Origin: Vreelandella sulfidaeris
GTDB lineage: Bacteria > Pseudomonadota > Gammaproteobacteria > Pseudomonadales > Halomonadaceae
Direction: 5' to 3'
Assembly (NCBI GenBank): GCA_007182875.1
Contig: AP019514.1
Coordinates: forward strand, 2,976,001-3,040,000
Length of the DNA stretch: 64,000 bases
Notes under the pieces: model-generated
What the model was told of the DNA's origin: nothing
The model's database searches: none
What the model saw: the letters and a program-made list of their open reading frames with translations, nothing else
Part shown: piece after piece, positions 43,069-52,700 of the stretch
How the letters are laid out: every line of letters begins with the position of its first letter
Position numbering within the stretch: position 1 is the stretch's first letter
Made by a program: the position numbers and the translations under genes

Positions 43069-44198
43069 TCAGTCGTCCAGCGTTCTCAGGCGCATCACCT
43101 TTCCGTCCGACTCGTCGGTCGCCACATAGATCCATCCTTCCGGGCCTTGCTCGACATCGCGAATTCGTACGCCTAGCGGGATGCGCTCATCATTGGTCAC
43201 CTCCTCGCCATCCAGGGTGATGCGCACCAAACCCTGCTCCGTCAGCCCACCGATCAGCATGTCGCCCTGCCAATCGGCAAACTTTTCGCCAGTATAGAAG
43301 ATCATGCCGGACGGCGAGATCACGGGGTCCACTGCATGACTGCATTTGCATACTCGCCGTTTTCGGAAGGATCGGGAATCTCCTCACCGCTGTAGTGCTT
43401 TCCCCAGCTTACCTCGGGCCAGCCATAGTTCTTACCGGCCTGGGGACGGTTGAGCTCGTCACCGCCCAGCGGACCCATTTCGGCGACCCACAGCTCGCCC
43501 GTATCGGGGTGGATAGCGGCACTTTCAATGTTGCGATGGCCGTAGGACCAGATCTCATCGCGGGCGTCGTCCTGATCAACGAAGGGGTTGTCCGCGGCTG
43601 CCGAACCGTCATGGTTGAGGCGAACGATGGTGCCCAAGTGGTTGGACAGATCCTGGGCTGGATCGAACAGGAAGCGCTCGCCCAAGGTGAAGAAAAGCGT
43701 TTCATCGCCGGTGAAGACGATGCGCCCTCCGAAATGGTTCTCTTCGTCAACCTTGGGCTCCTGACGGAAGATCACCTCGAAGTCTTCAAGCTTGCCTTCT
43801 TCGAGGCGGCCGCGGCCGAGCGCGGTGGAAGCACCGTCCTCGCCGGGCTCGGCGAAGGAGAGATAGACCCAGCGGTTCGAGGCGAAGTCCGGATGCAGCG
43901 CGACATCAAGCAGGCCGCCCTGGCCGCGGTTGAAGACATCTGGTACCCCCTCGATCGGATCGGATAGCTTCTCGTCCTTCGAAAGGATGCGCAGACGCCC
44001 CTCGCGCTCGGTAATCAGCATTCGTCCGTCGGGCAGAAAAGCCATGCCCCAAGGGTGCACAAGACCCTCTACGACGGTTTCGATGGCAATGGCGCCAGCC
44101 TCGGTCTGCACGGATTTCTCCGGCTGCGCCAAGGCAAGCGGAGACGCCAGCATGGTGGTAGCGGCAAGACCCATGGCCGCGTGGGTGTAGTGTTTCAT
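43069..44198 (-). CDS. Soluble PQQ-dependent aldose sugar dehydrogenase (YliI/Asd family), frameshifted
   Basis: A secreted six-bladed beta-propeller dehydrogenase. The signal peptide is MKHYTHAAMGLAATTMLASP through LALAQ. Propeller hallmarks are LVHPWGMAFLPDGRMLITER, GQGGLLDVALHPDF with YLSFAE, HFGGRIVF, GHRNIESAAIHPDTGELW and EMGPLGGDELNRPQAGKNYGW, which holds the PQQ/calcium region. After a one-base break near 43325 it ends with SPSGMIFYTGEKFADWQGD and the final strand. Joined length is about 376, as in the family. It oxidises aldoses in the periplasm with PQQ. No PQQ biosynthesis genes are in view. It lies between tRNA fragments R1 and R2. Confidence 0.9.
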
Positions 44199-44249
44199 GG
44201 TAAGCAATCTCCGTGATGGTGATTTTTGCAAGTGACTCCTGGCTCTGCC

Positions 44250-44519
44250 TTACGCAGAGGGAGGATTGGCTTCCGGTGCGGGCAACGACCGTACCGGTGT
44301 GTACTCGCTGCCATTGCTGCAAGTCGCTGACGGTAAACACCAAGAACAGTAGCGCCAACAGCATATCGAACTTGGAGAGCCTGCAGATGCCCTTGTCCAC
44401 CCCGGCGAACGAGGCAATAGCGGAAAAGACCACGATGGCGACGGCCGAACCGTAGAAAACCATCGAATTGGGGGGGTCCTGCTGAGGTTGGGACGGAGAC
44501 TCATCGGGGCATACACCAT
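44250..44519 (-). CDS. Small two-helix membrane protein, unknown, probably frameshifted
   Basis: ATG 44519 has AAGGAG seven bases upstream, a strong start signal. In one frame the product has no hydrophobic pattern, but shifting one base in the C7 run near 44470 gives MVFYGSAVAIVVFSAIASFA and KFDMLLALLFLVFTVSDLQQ, two good membrane helices. A second shift returns to the frame ending PAPEANPPSA. The result is about 90 residues. It precedes the sugar dehydrogenase by 50 bases on the same strand, so it may be an accessory membrane protein. No family recognised. Confidence 0.45.
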   Translation of the reverse strand: MVYAPMSLRPNLSRTPPIRWFSTVRPSPSWSFPLLPRSPGWTRASAGSPSSICCWRYCSWCLPSATCSNGSEYTPVRSLPAPEANPPSA

Positions 44520-44539
44520 GCTACTCTCCTTGTAGAGAA

Positions 44540-44870
44540 TGAAGATGCCTTACGATTTAATGCCGCTACACAAACACCTTCTTAACTTATCAATATTCCA
44601 TCTCGGCGGTCCGTGCTGGGCTACGCTTATAACTCATATCTCATGAGGATAGGTGGGGAAATCGGGGCTGTCCAAGGAATGAAAGATAGATGAGCCTACC
44701 CCAAGCATCATCATTGGCCTGAAGCTGCTGACACAGCGCGCGGGATGCAAAAAAGCGCTTAAGGCGAAGAGAATAAATGCGTTATGGCAATGTTGCTGCT
44801 TGTCAGCAAGCAAATCTCAATTACAAACTGAAGAAAAATGAAGCTTGGAGGGGGAGAAACTGCCAGATTT
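44540..44870. other. Non-coding stretch
   Basis: I see no convincing reading frame or RNA here; it is the interval between the small membrane protein promoter and tRNA fragment R2. Nothing assignable. Confidence 0.5.
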
Positions 44871-44874
44871 AAAG

Positions 44875-44955
44875 GGTGGGCCCAGTAGGACTTGAACCTA
44901 CAACCAAGGGATTATGCGTGCAACCAAACAAAATTTTGAATCGCGCCTGTAATGC
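44875..44955 (-). repeat. tRNA 3'-half fragment, copy R2
   Basis: GGTGGGCCCAGTAGGACTTG followed by AACCTACAACCAAGGGATTATG, read on the minus strand, is the anticodon arm (CAT-like loop), T arm and CCA end of a tRNA. It continues into a shared non-tRNA arm ending TCGCGCCTGTAATGC. It matches R3 at most positions. The 5' half of a proper tRNA is missing. Confidence 0.8.
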
Positions 44956-45290
44956 ATAAACCAAGAATTATCAAAGTGCTACCGTTTATCGCGACGCTTG
45001 CGACGCGACCATAGAAAAACCAGCCTTCCTTCATCATCCGTCTCGCTGAGAAACACATCCAACCGCTCAAGCACGCGCTGGCGAGAATTAACCGGTGGTG
45101 CTCATCTCGAGTGACCGGACGTAGCACCACCAATCCTCGGATCGACTATCCCCAACCCTTACAGGCCGTACCTTGTTGACGGCTACTTTCTTACCTATGC
45201 TTCAGGCACTTTGCGTAAGAAGCATATCTGTGGCTCGCTAGTCTTACCCATGCATCTACGCTCCATTCATCGTGACCTGAGGAAAGCGTG

Positions 45291-46498
45291 ATGAAAGCTA
45301 TCGTTTATCATGGCATTGGTGACATTCGTCTTGACGATGTACCCGAACCGAAGATTCAGGATCCCACCGACGCCATTGTGCGTCTGACTGCCTCGGCTAT
45401 CTGCGGAACCGACCTGCATTTTATCCGCGGCACCTTTTCAGACATGCAGGAAGGTACCATCCTCGGCCATGAGGGTGTTGGCATTGTCGAGGAGGTCGGT
45501 GAGGATGTACGCAACCTCGTGCCCGGCGACCGGGTGGTGATCCCATCGACCATCGCCTGCGGCATCTGCAGTTATTGCCGCGCTGGTTACTTCTCTCAGT
45601 GCGATGAGGCCAATCCCAACGGCAAGCAGGCCGGTACATCTTTTATGGCGGTCCCAAACCCACCGGGCCATTTCATGGCCTACAAGCGGAAAAAGCCCGT
45701 ATTCCTTTCGCCAACACCGGATTGATCAAGCTGCCCGACGAGATCAGCGACGATCAGGCGATCGCCATGTCGGACATCTTCCCGACCGGCTATTTTGGTG
45801 CCGACGCCGCTGAGATCAAGGATGGTGATAGCGTCGCCGTGTTCGGCTGTGGCGCGGTCGGTCTGTTCGCCATCGTCAGCGCCAAGCTACTGGGAGCCGG
45901 TCGTGTATTCGCCATCGATTCCAAGCAGGATCGTCTCGATAAGGCCCGCGAGCTTGGTGCCGAAGTAATCAACTATGAACGTGAAGATCCGGTGGAGACG
46001 CTGAAGCGCCTGACCGGAGGCATTGGCACAGACCGTGCCATCGACGCGGTAGGCATCGATGCCCAGCACGCCCATCATGGCGAGGCTGCCGAGAGCGGTG
46101 ATATCCAGACCCAGGAACAGGAGGCCCGTTCGAATGCTCCCGACACCAATACCTCGGGCGATCTCTGGCAGCCCGGCGATGGTCCCAGCCAGGCACTGCA
46201 GTGGGCTGTGGAGGGCTTGGCTAAGGCCGGCACACTGTCGATCATTGGCGTCTATCCACCACAGTTCCGGGCTTTCCCGATCGGTGCAGCGATGAACAAG
46301 AACCTGACTCTGCACATGGGCAACTGTCCGCATCGCAAGTATATTCCCAAGTTGATCGAGCTGACCTTGGCCAATAAGGTTGATCCTGCCAAGATCCTGA
46401 CCCAGAGCCACAAGATGCCCGACGCCTTGCAGGCTTTCGAAGCTTTCGACCGTCGTGAAAATGGCTGGATCAAGGTGGAACTGTTGCCTCAAACTTAG
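45291..46498 (+). CDS. Zinc-dependent alcohol dehydrogenase, glutathione-independent formaldehyde dehydrogenase-like, frameshifted
   Basis: Catalytic zinc ligands lie in SAICGTDLHF (Cys) and LGHEGVGIVEEVG (His). The structural zinc cluster is CGICSYCRAGYFSQC with four Cys. The Rossmann motif is VAVFGCGAVGLFAIVSAKLL. The long insert between GIDAQHAHHGEAAES and GDGPSQALQW is characteristic of the Pseudomonas-type formaldehyde dehydrogenase group (about 390-400 residues). Two compensating breaks near 45645 and 45718 hide the stretch GGPKPTGPFHGLQAEKARIP. ATG 45291 follows GAGGAAA. The likely role is aldehyde or alcohol detoxification. It lies between tRNA fragments R2 and R3. Confidence 0.87.
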
Positions 46499-46879
46499 AC
46501 CTGACGACCAACTAGGTGGGCGAACCCTGAGGTTTCATGTCACGGGGAGTAGACGCCAACGGCCCGCAAGCTTCCAGTGAGGCGCCGTGGGCGTCCTTTA
46601 ACGGTGCCTGTGGGCTGCCTCCAACATGGGGCCTGCCCAGAGTTTTTGGGTGCTGAAGCCCAGTTATAAGCATTTTAATGCCCGGTCCTGTACCCAGTTC
46701 ACCTTTCCTCTACGTTATGCTGGCCCCGACGTTTCGCCAGGCTTAGTCCCACAGTCTATTCTTGTAATATCGGGTACTGTATGTTCGCGACCCGCGGGCC
46801 AAGGCGCGCCTCTGAAATAAAACATGAGGTTTTTATAACGGTATCGTTAACCTCCAAGTCAAAAGCAAACTGCATCAGG
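46499..46879. other. Non-coding stretch after the dehydrogenase
   Basis: No gene can be supported. The DNA includes a GTGGGCG-type GC-rich segment and short open frames without ribosome sites. It probably belongs to the patchwork between R2 and R3. Confidence 0.5.
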
Positions 46880-47060
46880 TTAGTACGTTTTCTCTAGGCA
46901 TAAGGAAGAGGCAAATGCGTTGGCTTCACGCTCGGCTTCCTTTCCATGGGCGCCTGCATGTTTATGGAGCGCTAAGTGACCTAGTTCGTGCGCTGCGTCA
47001 AATCGACTATGTTCGCTCGATTTTTGTATATTTAAGAAAACGAACAATAGATAGCGAGAA
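46880..47060 (-). pseudogene. ImmA/IrrE-family metallopeptidase relic
   Basis: The minus-strand frame reads VFLNIQKSSEHSRFDAAHEL, GHLALHKHAG, HGKEAEREANAFASSLCL and then stops. HELGH is the HExxH zinc site, and EREANAFAS carries the third ligand Glu, so this is the core of an ImmA/IrrE (DUF955) domain as found in phage-repressor antagonists and some antitoxins. Only about 55 residues remain. The upstream part of the same open frame is translated tRNA fragment R3, so there is no native N-terminus, and the C-terminus stops early. It is a fragment of a mobile-element gene. Confidence 0.7.
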
Positions 47061-47118
47061 GACCCTAATACCTTTCGATTCAGACGGAAGCCGTCACATA
47101 CGGGCCAAAATTCTAGGG

Positions 47119-47139
47119 TGTAGACGCTTTGTAGACGCT
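47119..47139. repeat. Direct repeat TGTAGACGCT next to tRNA fragment R3
   Basis: TGTAGACGCT occurs at 47119-47128 and again at 47130-47139, about 55 bases from the tRNA end. Short direct repeats beside a tRNA end resemble integrase arm-type sites, but no integrase is present here. Confidence 0.5.
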
Positions 47140-47193
47140 GGCGAAAAAGGTACAACGAGGAAGGGTGCTGTGGAGGGTAAGTCTTTGATTTAA

Positions 47194-47275
47194 TGGTGGG
47201 CCCAGTAGGACTTGAACCTACGACCAAGGGATTATGAGTGCAACCAAACCAACTTTGGGATCGCGCCTGCAAAGC
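47194..47275 (-). repeat. tRNA 3'-half fragment, copy R3 (best preserved)
   Basis: Read on the minus strand: GTTGGTTTGGTTGCACTCAT, AATCCCTTGGTCGTAGG, TTCAAGTCCTACTGGGCCCACCA. The loop CTCATAA gives anticodon CAT, followed by a paired T arm (GTAGG / CCTAC) and an encoded CCA end. The acceptor 5' strand and D stem do not pair, so it is not a functional tRNA by eye. It may be an attachment-site remnant of an Ile2 or Met type tRNA(CAT). Confidence 0.8.
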
Positions 47276-47639
47276 GAAAACAAATACTTTTCAGAGAGTT
47301 ACGTTTTCCATGAATTACATTGCTTACACAGTTTTCACCCTGTTAGCAGCCAAATGACAACCAGGCGACGACCACCCGCCGTTTAAACATTAGTCTGAAG
47401 GAGCTGAATGAAGTGGATAAAATGCCTCACTGCAATCACTGACAAACAATAATGGCACAGTAAAATTTTCTAGGCGAAGCCCTAAGTGGAAAGCTCCTCT
47501 ATTATTCTATCAAACTGTGGTTAGCCTTACTTCTCACCAAGATATGTTCATTAATCTGAATCTCTACCGACCTTCACGCCTACTTTTTTATATTTTAGAG
47601 TGAGTCCGTCTATCAAAGACTGTTGGGCATGAATCCGTT

Positions 47640-47975
47640 GATATTTCTCCTCATAGTTCTCTACGAGCATCTGTTTGGCGCCCTGAAAAAGACACGGCCA
47701 ACTCAGAATATCAGCGGTACAGGAACAGCATCGCCAGGGTATTTGACGAATCAGCACGCGTAGGGTGCATAGCCGCAAGCTCAGCTTCTAGCACCGGAGC
47801 AATCTTACTATACAAGGCTGCCACAGGCTCCTCTTTGCGGATGCCAAATAGCATCGCCTTTCAGTATTCAAGTGCGCTTTCCGCCCACGTGGTAGGGTCC
47901 GGGTTGGCCGTGCACCAAGATGAAAAAGCCTGTTTGCGATACGTCTCTGCGCTTGCTTCATCCTTCGTAGCCTAG
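47640..47975 (-). pseudogene. Relic of an unrecognised helical protein
   Basis: Joining minus-strand frames gives KDEASAETYRKQAFSSWCTA, NPDPTTWAESALEY, KAMLFGIRKEEPVAALYSKI, APVLEAELAAMHPTRADSSN and TLAMLFLYR. The composition is protein-like and helical, but in-frame stops and at least two breaks interrupt it. No start with a ribosome site is seen. No family recognised. Confidence 0.35.
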
Positions 47976-48157
47976 AGAGTGATGTGGTCAAACTTTATTT
48001 TAGCACCATTCCGAGCGGCCGATGCGGAGGGATCAGGAAGAACCCCATCAGATGAACCCACTCTGCCCCTTTCTACAACAGCGAAAAATTTTCTATCGCG
48101 AATACGGTTCGTCGTCTAGAGATAGTGAGAAAAAGTAAACGCTTGGGAGTTGCATTG

Positions 48158-48199
48158 CGAACTCCGAACTCCGAACTCCGAACTCCGAACTCCGAACTC
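48158..48199. repeat. 7-bp tandem repeat, six copies
   Basis: CGAACTC is repeated six times without interruption. It lies 50 bases before tRNA fragment R4 and outside any gene. Variable-number repeats of this kind arise by slippage. Confidence 0.9.
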
Positions 48200-48250
48200 C
48201 AAAGCCTAGCTTGATTCAGCGTAGGCCTTGCCCGCACTCACTTGTTGAAT

Positions 48251-48325
48251 CCAGGAAGGACTTAACTTACGACAAAGTGATTATGAATAAAATTCAGTGA
48301 TTTTAAGAATCGCGCCTGCAATGCG
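48251..48325 (-). repeat. tRNA 3'-half fragment, copy R4 (degenerate)
   Basis: AGGAAGGACTTAACTTACGA followed by CAAAGTGATTATGAATAAAA and GAATCGCGCCTGCAATGCG is a worn copy of R2/R3, with the non-tRNA arm CGCGCCTGCAATGC better kept than the tRNA part. It is the right-most of the four copies. Confidence 0.7.
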
Positions 48326-49025
48326 GTTATTCTTAAAATCAGCCATTTGAGAATTTCCACTACTTACACTAGTTACATTGTTCCCGGCAACCAGCAACCA
48401 AACAAGAACCATCGCCTTACCTACGGCTAGCTGTGTAGAGCCCCAGTTAGTCATATAACACAAACATTACCTGCTCGAGACGACCCAGCAGGCGCTTGGT
48501 CGGCAGGAAAGCGTCAAATGATGTCTCAGACGTACGCGCTTTGAGAATGGCTGCGATGAACGCCCGCCCTACAGTGCAAAACCTTCATTTTCCAGTGGTA
48601 CTAGTGTTCTCCTCTCCTCGTAGTCCTTCAACTCATCACGAAATGCCAGAGATGTTTCCTCTTCACCGATATAACGGTAAAAGCCGCCGATGGGCCGCAA
48701 TTATTGAACGAAAGGGCTAAGGTGGCAAGCGTGTTGTCACTCGCGGGCAAGTCATTATTCATGCCCATGGGAAATGATGTCGACGCTTAAGCCCGAACAG
48801 CGCAGCGAGATGCGTGGAGCAGAACGCGTATGAGGCGAAGGTGATATTACGTGAGACTCAGTGTAAGACGAGAAATACCCGGCGTGTGTGGCCCTAAGAC
48901 CCCCAACTGGCTGGTGACCCTCGCGTCAAGTAACAGGTCAACCTCACAGGCCATAATTGCGCCTCATACCGGTAACTCTTGCTTCTGAGCAACGAAAAAT
49001 GCGACTAAAGTTGCAGCTTCGTGGC

Positions 49026-49065
49026 TTGCATTAGTGTCGGAAAAATACTTAGATATTTAAGTATT
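49026..49065 (+). promoter_or_regulatory. Promoter and operator of the plus-strand phthalate unit
   Basis: TTGCAT (49026-49031) and TTAGAT (49049-49054) are spaced 17 bases. Overlapping the -10 is a palindrome with 8-bp perfect arms AATACTTA (49044-49051) and TAAGTATT (49058-49065) around GATATT. The TTAGATA core recurs in the operators at 60103 and 60950. A MarR-type site is likely. Confidence 0.75.
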
Positions 49066-49094
49066 CAACCACACACAAGAAAGGTGGGTATTCT

Positions 49095-50070
49095 ATGGCT
49101 AGCCCCTCTGAAAAAGTTCCCATGAACGAACTGGTCGTCTCAGCACTGGACGCGATCGCCGACGGCATTTACCGCGTTGAGCTCGCTGATCCCGAGGGCA
49201 ACGACCTTCCCGAATTCACACCCGGCGCTCATGTGCGCCTCGAGACTCCAGCGGCCAAATGCGACACTACTCGCTGTGCAATGATCCCGACGAGCAGGCT
49301 CGGTATGTCATTGCGGTCAAGCGCGAGGAAGAAGGCACCGGCGGATCGAAGAGCCTTGTTGACGAAACCCGGGTGGGCGATCGTCTCAAGGTATCGGCGC
49401 CGCACAACGACTTCGAACTGACAGGCAACCCCGCTCGCTACATCTTCATAGCCGGCGGAATAGGCATAACCCCGATTCTCTCGATGATTTATCACCTGAA
49501 GGCAACGGGGGCAAGCCCTTCAAGCTTTACTACCTGTCGCGCGAGCCGTCGCAAACCGCCTTTCTCGAGGAACTCAGCGCCCCCGAGTACCGAGGCAAGG
49601 TGGTAATCCATCATGACCATGGCAATCCCGATAACTCCTATGACCTGTGGCCGGCACTCGAGCAGCCCAAGGGGGCCCATATCTACTGCTGTGGCCCCCG
49701 TGGGTTAATGGAAGCGGTTCGCGACATGACCGGTCATTGGACACCCTCCAGTGTACACTTCGAAGACTTTGGCAAAAGCCATTCGACCAGCGCAGCAGAG
49801 GACACGCCCTTCACTGTACGCCTCCACAAGACCGGCGAGGCGGTTCCGGTACCGGCAGGTGTCTCGATCCTCGAGGCATTAAGAGTGAATGGCCATCATG
49901 TTCCCTACTCTTGCGAAAGTGGCACCTGCGGCTCCTGTCGAACGCGGCTTCTGGAAGGCGAGGCGGAGCACCGTGATCTGGTTTTGTCAGAAGCCGAGCG
50001 ACAGGACAACATTATGGTCTGCGTCTCGCGCGCGCGTTCGAAGGAACTGTTAATCGATTTACCTGAATAA
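49095..50070 (+). CDS. pht2: Phthalate 4,5-dioxygenase reductase component, frameshifted
   Basis: Class IA reductase with FMN, NAD and plant-type [2Fe-2S] domains in that order. The flavin motif [12 protein letters not shown] has the R-x-Y-S-L pattern. The NAD domain has [15 protein letters not shown] and [14 protein letters not shown]. The C-terminal ferredoxin has the cluster motif [18 protein letters not shown] and a later Cys in [10 protein letters not shown]. Breaks fall near 49255 and 49510-49590. Joined length is about 325, as in VanB/Pht2/OphA1. It passes electrons from NADH to the Rieske oxygenase encoded at 58716. It is the first gene behind the operator at 49044 and is followed 28 bases later by the dihydrodiol dehydrogenase. 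Confidence 0.85.
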
Positions 50071-50098
50071 TTATTTACTTCACCCCGGAGTGCCCACC

Positions 50099-51316
50099 AT
50101 GCTAGTACCCCGCTTGAAACTCGGCATCGCCGGTCTGGGTCGAGGCTTCATGCTTCTGTTGCCCACCTTCGCGGCCCACCCTGGCATTCGCTTAGTGGCG
50201 GCGGCCGATCCGCGAGAGGAGGCTCGTCGCCAGTTCCGTGACGATTTTGCCGCCACCACCTATGCTGAAGTTGCTGACCTATGCGCCGATCCCGACGTGG
50301 AAGCGATATATATCGCCACTCCCCACCAGTTTCATCGCGAGCATGTCGAACTGGCGGCAGCACATGGAAAGCATGTCTTGGTCGAAAAGCCGATGGCGCT
50401 CTCCCTTGAGGATTGCCAGGCCATGATAGATGCCATGCGCCGCGCTGCGTGCTGGCTGATTGTCGGACACAGTCATAGCTTCGATGCGCCCCTATTTGCG
50501 GACGCGTGAGATAATCGACAGTCAGGATTTCGGGGCGGTGCGCATGATCAGTGCGCTCAACTACACCGACTTTCTTTACCGCCCCGCCGTCCGGAAGAGT
50601 TAAACACGTCGCAGGGGGGTGGGGTGGTGTTCAGCCAGGCTGCTCATCAGGTCGATATTGTGCGCCTGCTCGGTAGCGGGCACGTCAAGAGCGTGCGGGC
50701 CGCTACTGGAAGCTGGGATCCTGCACGCCCCACGGAAGGCGCCTACAGTGTGCTGCTCACCTTCGACAATGGCGTATTTGCCAACATGACCTACAGTGGC
50801 TTCGCGCATTTCGACAGCGATGAACTTTGCGGGTGGACAGGTGAATTGGGGCGGCCTCGAGACCCCGATCAGTACGGCTGTGCCAGGGCGAGGCTGATGG
50901 AGATTCAAGGACCCGAAGAGGAAGCCGCCCTTAAGAACACCCGCACCTATGGCGCTGGCCTTTCCCTAACCAATAGCCAACCACAGGATACCGCACATAA
51001 CCATTTCGGCTTCGTCCTCGTTTCCTGCGATGGCGCCGACCTTCGTCCCGTACCGCACGGGGTTCAGGTGTATGCCCATACTCGACGCTTTCTGGAACCC
51101 TTGCCGCGACCGGAGATCCCGAGGCGTGAAGTTTTAGATGAACTGATAGGTGCCATACGCCATGACCGGCGACCCATTCACACCGGCGAATGGGGAATGG
51201 CAACGATGGAAGTCTGCTTGGCGATACTGGAATCCGCCCAAAATAAACATGAAGTTATGTTATCCCACCAGACAAGTGTGCCAGACCCGGTGTGCTATGA
51301 TAAAACTTCGGATTAG
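50099..51316 (+). CDS. pht4: cis-4,5-dihydroxy-4,5-dihydrophthalate dehydrogenase-like, Gfo/Idh/MocA family, frameshifted
   Basis: The N-terminal Rossmann fold ([20 protein letters not shown]) and the sugar-dehydrogenase-like motif [20 protein letters not shown] with the EKP Lys place it in Gfo/Idh/MocA. Known phthalate dihydrodiol dehydrogenases (Pht4, OphB) belong to this family. The substrate domain includes [20 protein letters not shown]. Breaks lie near 50500 and 50590. Joined length is about 405. ATG 50099 has GGAG eight bases upstream. It would rearomatise the cis-dihydrodiol to 4,5-dihydroxyphthalate with NAD. The product assignment depends on the pht context; the family is firm. Confidence 0.82.
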
Positions 51317-51349
51317 GGCGATATTGCCTCCTTGGGAGAAACCACCACG

Positions 51350-51833
51350 ATGCCTCGTAACAATAATCGGGAAAGTCGAACGGTTCTTCTTCATTGGTTG
51401 AAGATGTGCCGGACGATCGCTTGGCTCACTTGATACGTGATGCCGGCCGAGTTCTGACAAAAGCCTGCAGTCACGCTTGGCGGAACACTCGGTAAGCTTC
51501 GGCCACTGGTCGTTCCTGCGTATCCTCTGGGTAACAGAAGGATTGACTCAACGCGAACTCAGTGAACAGGCTGGACTGATGGAGCCCACGACCTTTACCG
51601 CCCTGAAAGCGATGGAGGCCAACGGCCTGATTGAACGCAGACAACTAAATGGTAACCGCAAGAACATTCATATCTATCTTACGGATAAGGGACGAGATTT
51701 AAAGGAAACCCTGATTCCCCTTGCTGAGGACGTTAATGATATTGCTGTGCAAGGTACCAAGTGTGAAGACCTCCGTGTGACACGACGCACCTTGCTCAAA
51801 ATTATCAGCAATTTGGCCGCGGCAAACGAATAA
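51350..51833 (+). CDS. MarR-family transcriptional regulator, frameshifted
   Basis: The winged helix is LAEHSVSFGHWSFLRILWVT, then EGLTQRELSEQAGLMEPTTF, TALKAMEANGLIERRQLNGN and RKNIHIYLTDKGRDL, a clear MarR layout. The N-terminal dimerisation helix (LVEDVPDDRLAHLIRDAGRV) must be joined through breaks near 51398 and 51465. Total is about 160 residues. It starts 33 bases after the dehydrogenase with GGGAG upstream, so it is in the same unit. It is the only regulator of the island that looks complete, and probably binds the TTAGATA palindromes at 49044, 60103 and 60950. Confidence 0.85.
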
Positions 51834-51836
51834 TGC

Positions 51837-52196
51837 TTAATCACAATCATCTGCTAACCCACTAACCTGTGGGTTAGCGATGAATACCGCCAGACCTCTC
51901 CATGAGAAGCGCTCAAGATAGACGGAGCGGCCATCAGCATCGATGGGGCTGCCATAGTGATGGAATGTCAGTAGATCGTCCAACGTGACGAGCCCGGGTG
52001 CTATGTTTCGCCTCAGTAGAAGCCGTACGGTATCTTCCGGAAGGGGATGTTGGCATGCCAGAAGGCATCGAGTACGCCTTCATTGAAAGTGAATAGTTGG
52101 TATCTACCAAGCCCCGAGTAGCTCTTCTTTATTAGGGAGTAACCATACCCGAGGTCGAATTATCGTGCACGACCGAATGTTGTGGCAGTTGTACAT
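51837..52196 (-). CDS. Uncharacterised protein, probably frameshifted
   Basis: AGGAG lies seven bases before ATG 52196. The first frame reads MYNCHNIRSCTIIRPRVWLL and PNKEELLG. Shifted frames continue YQLFTFNEGVLDAFWHANIP, EDTVRLLLRRNIAPGLVTLD, DLLTFHHYGSPIDADGRSVY and LERFSWRGLAVFIANPQVSG. The pieces look like one folded domain of about 120 residues with at least two breaks. No family is recognised. It converges on marR, with its 3' end across the hairpin at 51853. Confidence 0.35.
51853..51878. terminator. Hairpin after marR
   Basis: GCTAACCCAC and GTGGGTTAGC form a perfect 10-bp stem around TAACCT, 20 bases after the marR stop. There is no T run, so it may be a weak terminator or transcript-stabilising hairpin. 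Confidence 0.6.
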
Positions 52197-52700
52197 AGCC
52201 ACTCTCCTTCAGTACCGTCAAGTAGGCCCCCTTGCGGCCGACATGCCGCATGAGCAGCTTTCTGGGTGCAGGCGCGCCAATCTTCCAGAACGGGGACACG
52301 GCAGGCACCGCGACTGACCTATTGATCCGAGATCGTTCGCTGGGGGCGTCGCTTGCCGGCTCTCTAGAAACGATAATGTCGTACCGATACGCAGGCATGG
52401 CGCGATAGTCCCCAGGCCAACCTTAAAGCAAGCGGTCTACCGAGCCATCTATGACGAAGTGAATGCACCGCTTCAAGCTGGCGCTTCGACTTGGTCCCAT
52501 GGAGTAACTGCCCCGACGAGACCAACCACAGAGGCGACCGGGGGACAGACGGAAAAACCCTGGCAGCTATGGATATTCGGGCACGCCAGGCGCAAACCCA
52601 TCTCGGAGTTTAGTCCTTAGCATACCGAAGATACCTCCAACTGCCGATTCCACGCTTGATCTTCGTGTGAATTCGGCAGCCCCGCTGGCCTGTTGACCTC
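52197..52700. other. Unassigned stretch between converging units
   Basis: A minus-strand open frame (52132-52398) reads SPFWKIGAPAPRKLLMRHVG and onward, with weak coding character, and the rest has no supported gene. I see no repeats or terminator that can be named. Confidence 0.4.

Larger units (their letters stand above)
47276..49025. other. Decayed patchwork without a clear gene
   Basis: Besides the relic at 47640, the 7-bp repeat at 48158 and tRNA fragment R4, I see only short frames. One minus-strand piece around 48570-48700 reads FYRYIGEEETSLAFRDELKD then EERRTLVPLENEGFAL and looks like the end of a real protein, family unknown. Coding signals are otherwise weak. Confidence 0.5.

Noticed and set aside
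47194..47275. A functional tRNA gene
   Set aside because: The anticodon loop, T arm and CCA are good, but the 5' acceptor strand and D stem do not pair; treated as a fragment.
47551..47778. Protein ending KYKKVGVKVGRDSD on the minus strand
   Set aside because: Looks coding at its end but mixes frames with the relic at 47640; no start or family, so not listed as a gene.
48158..48199. CRISPR array
   Set aside because: Units of 7 bp with no spacers; a simple tandem repeat.
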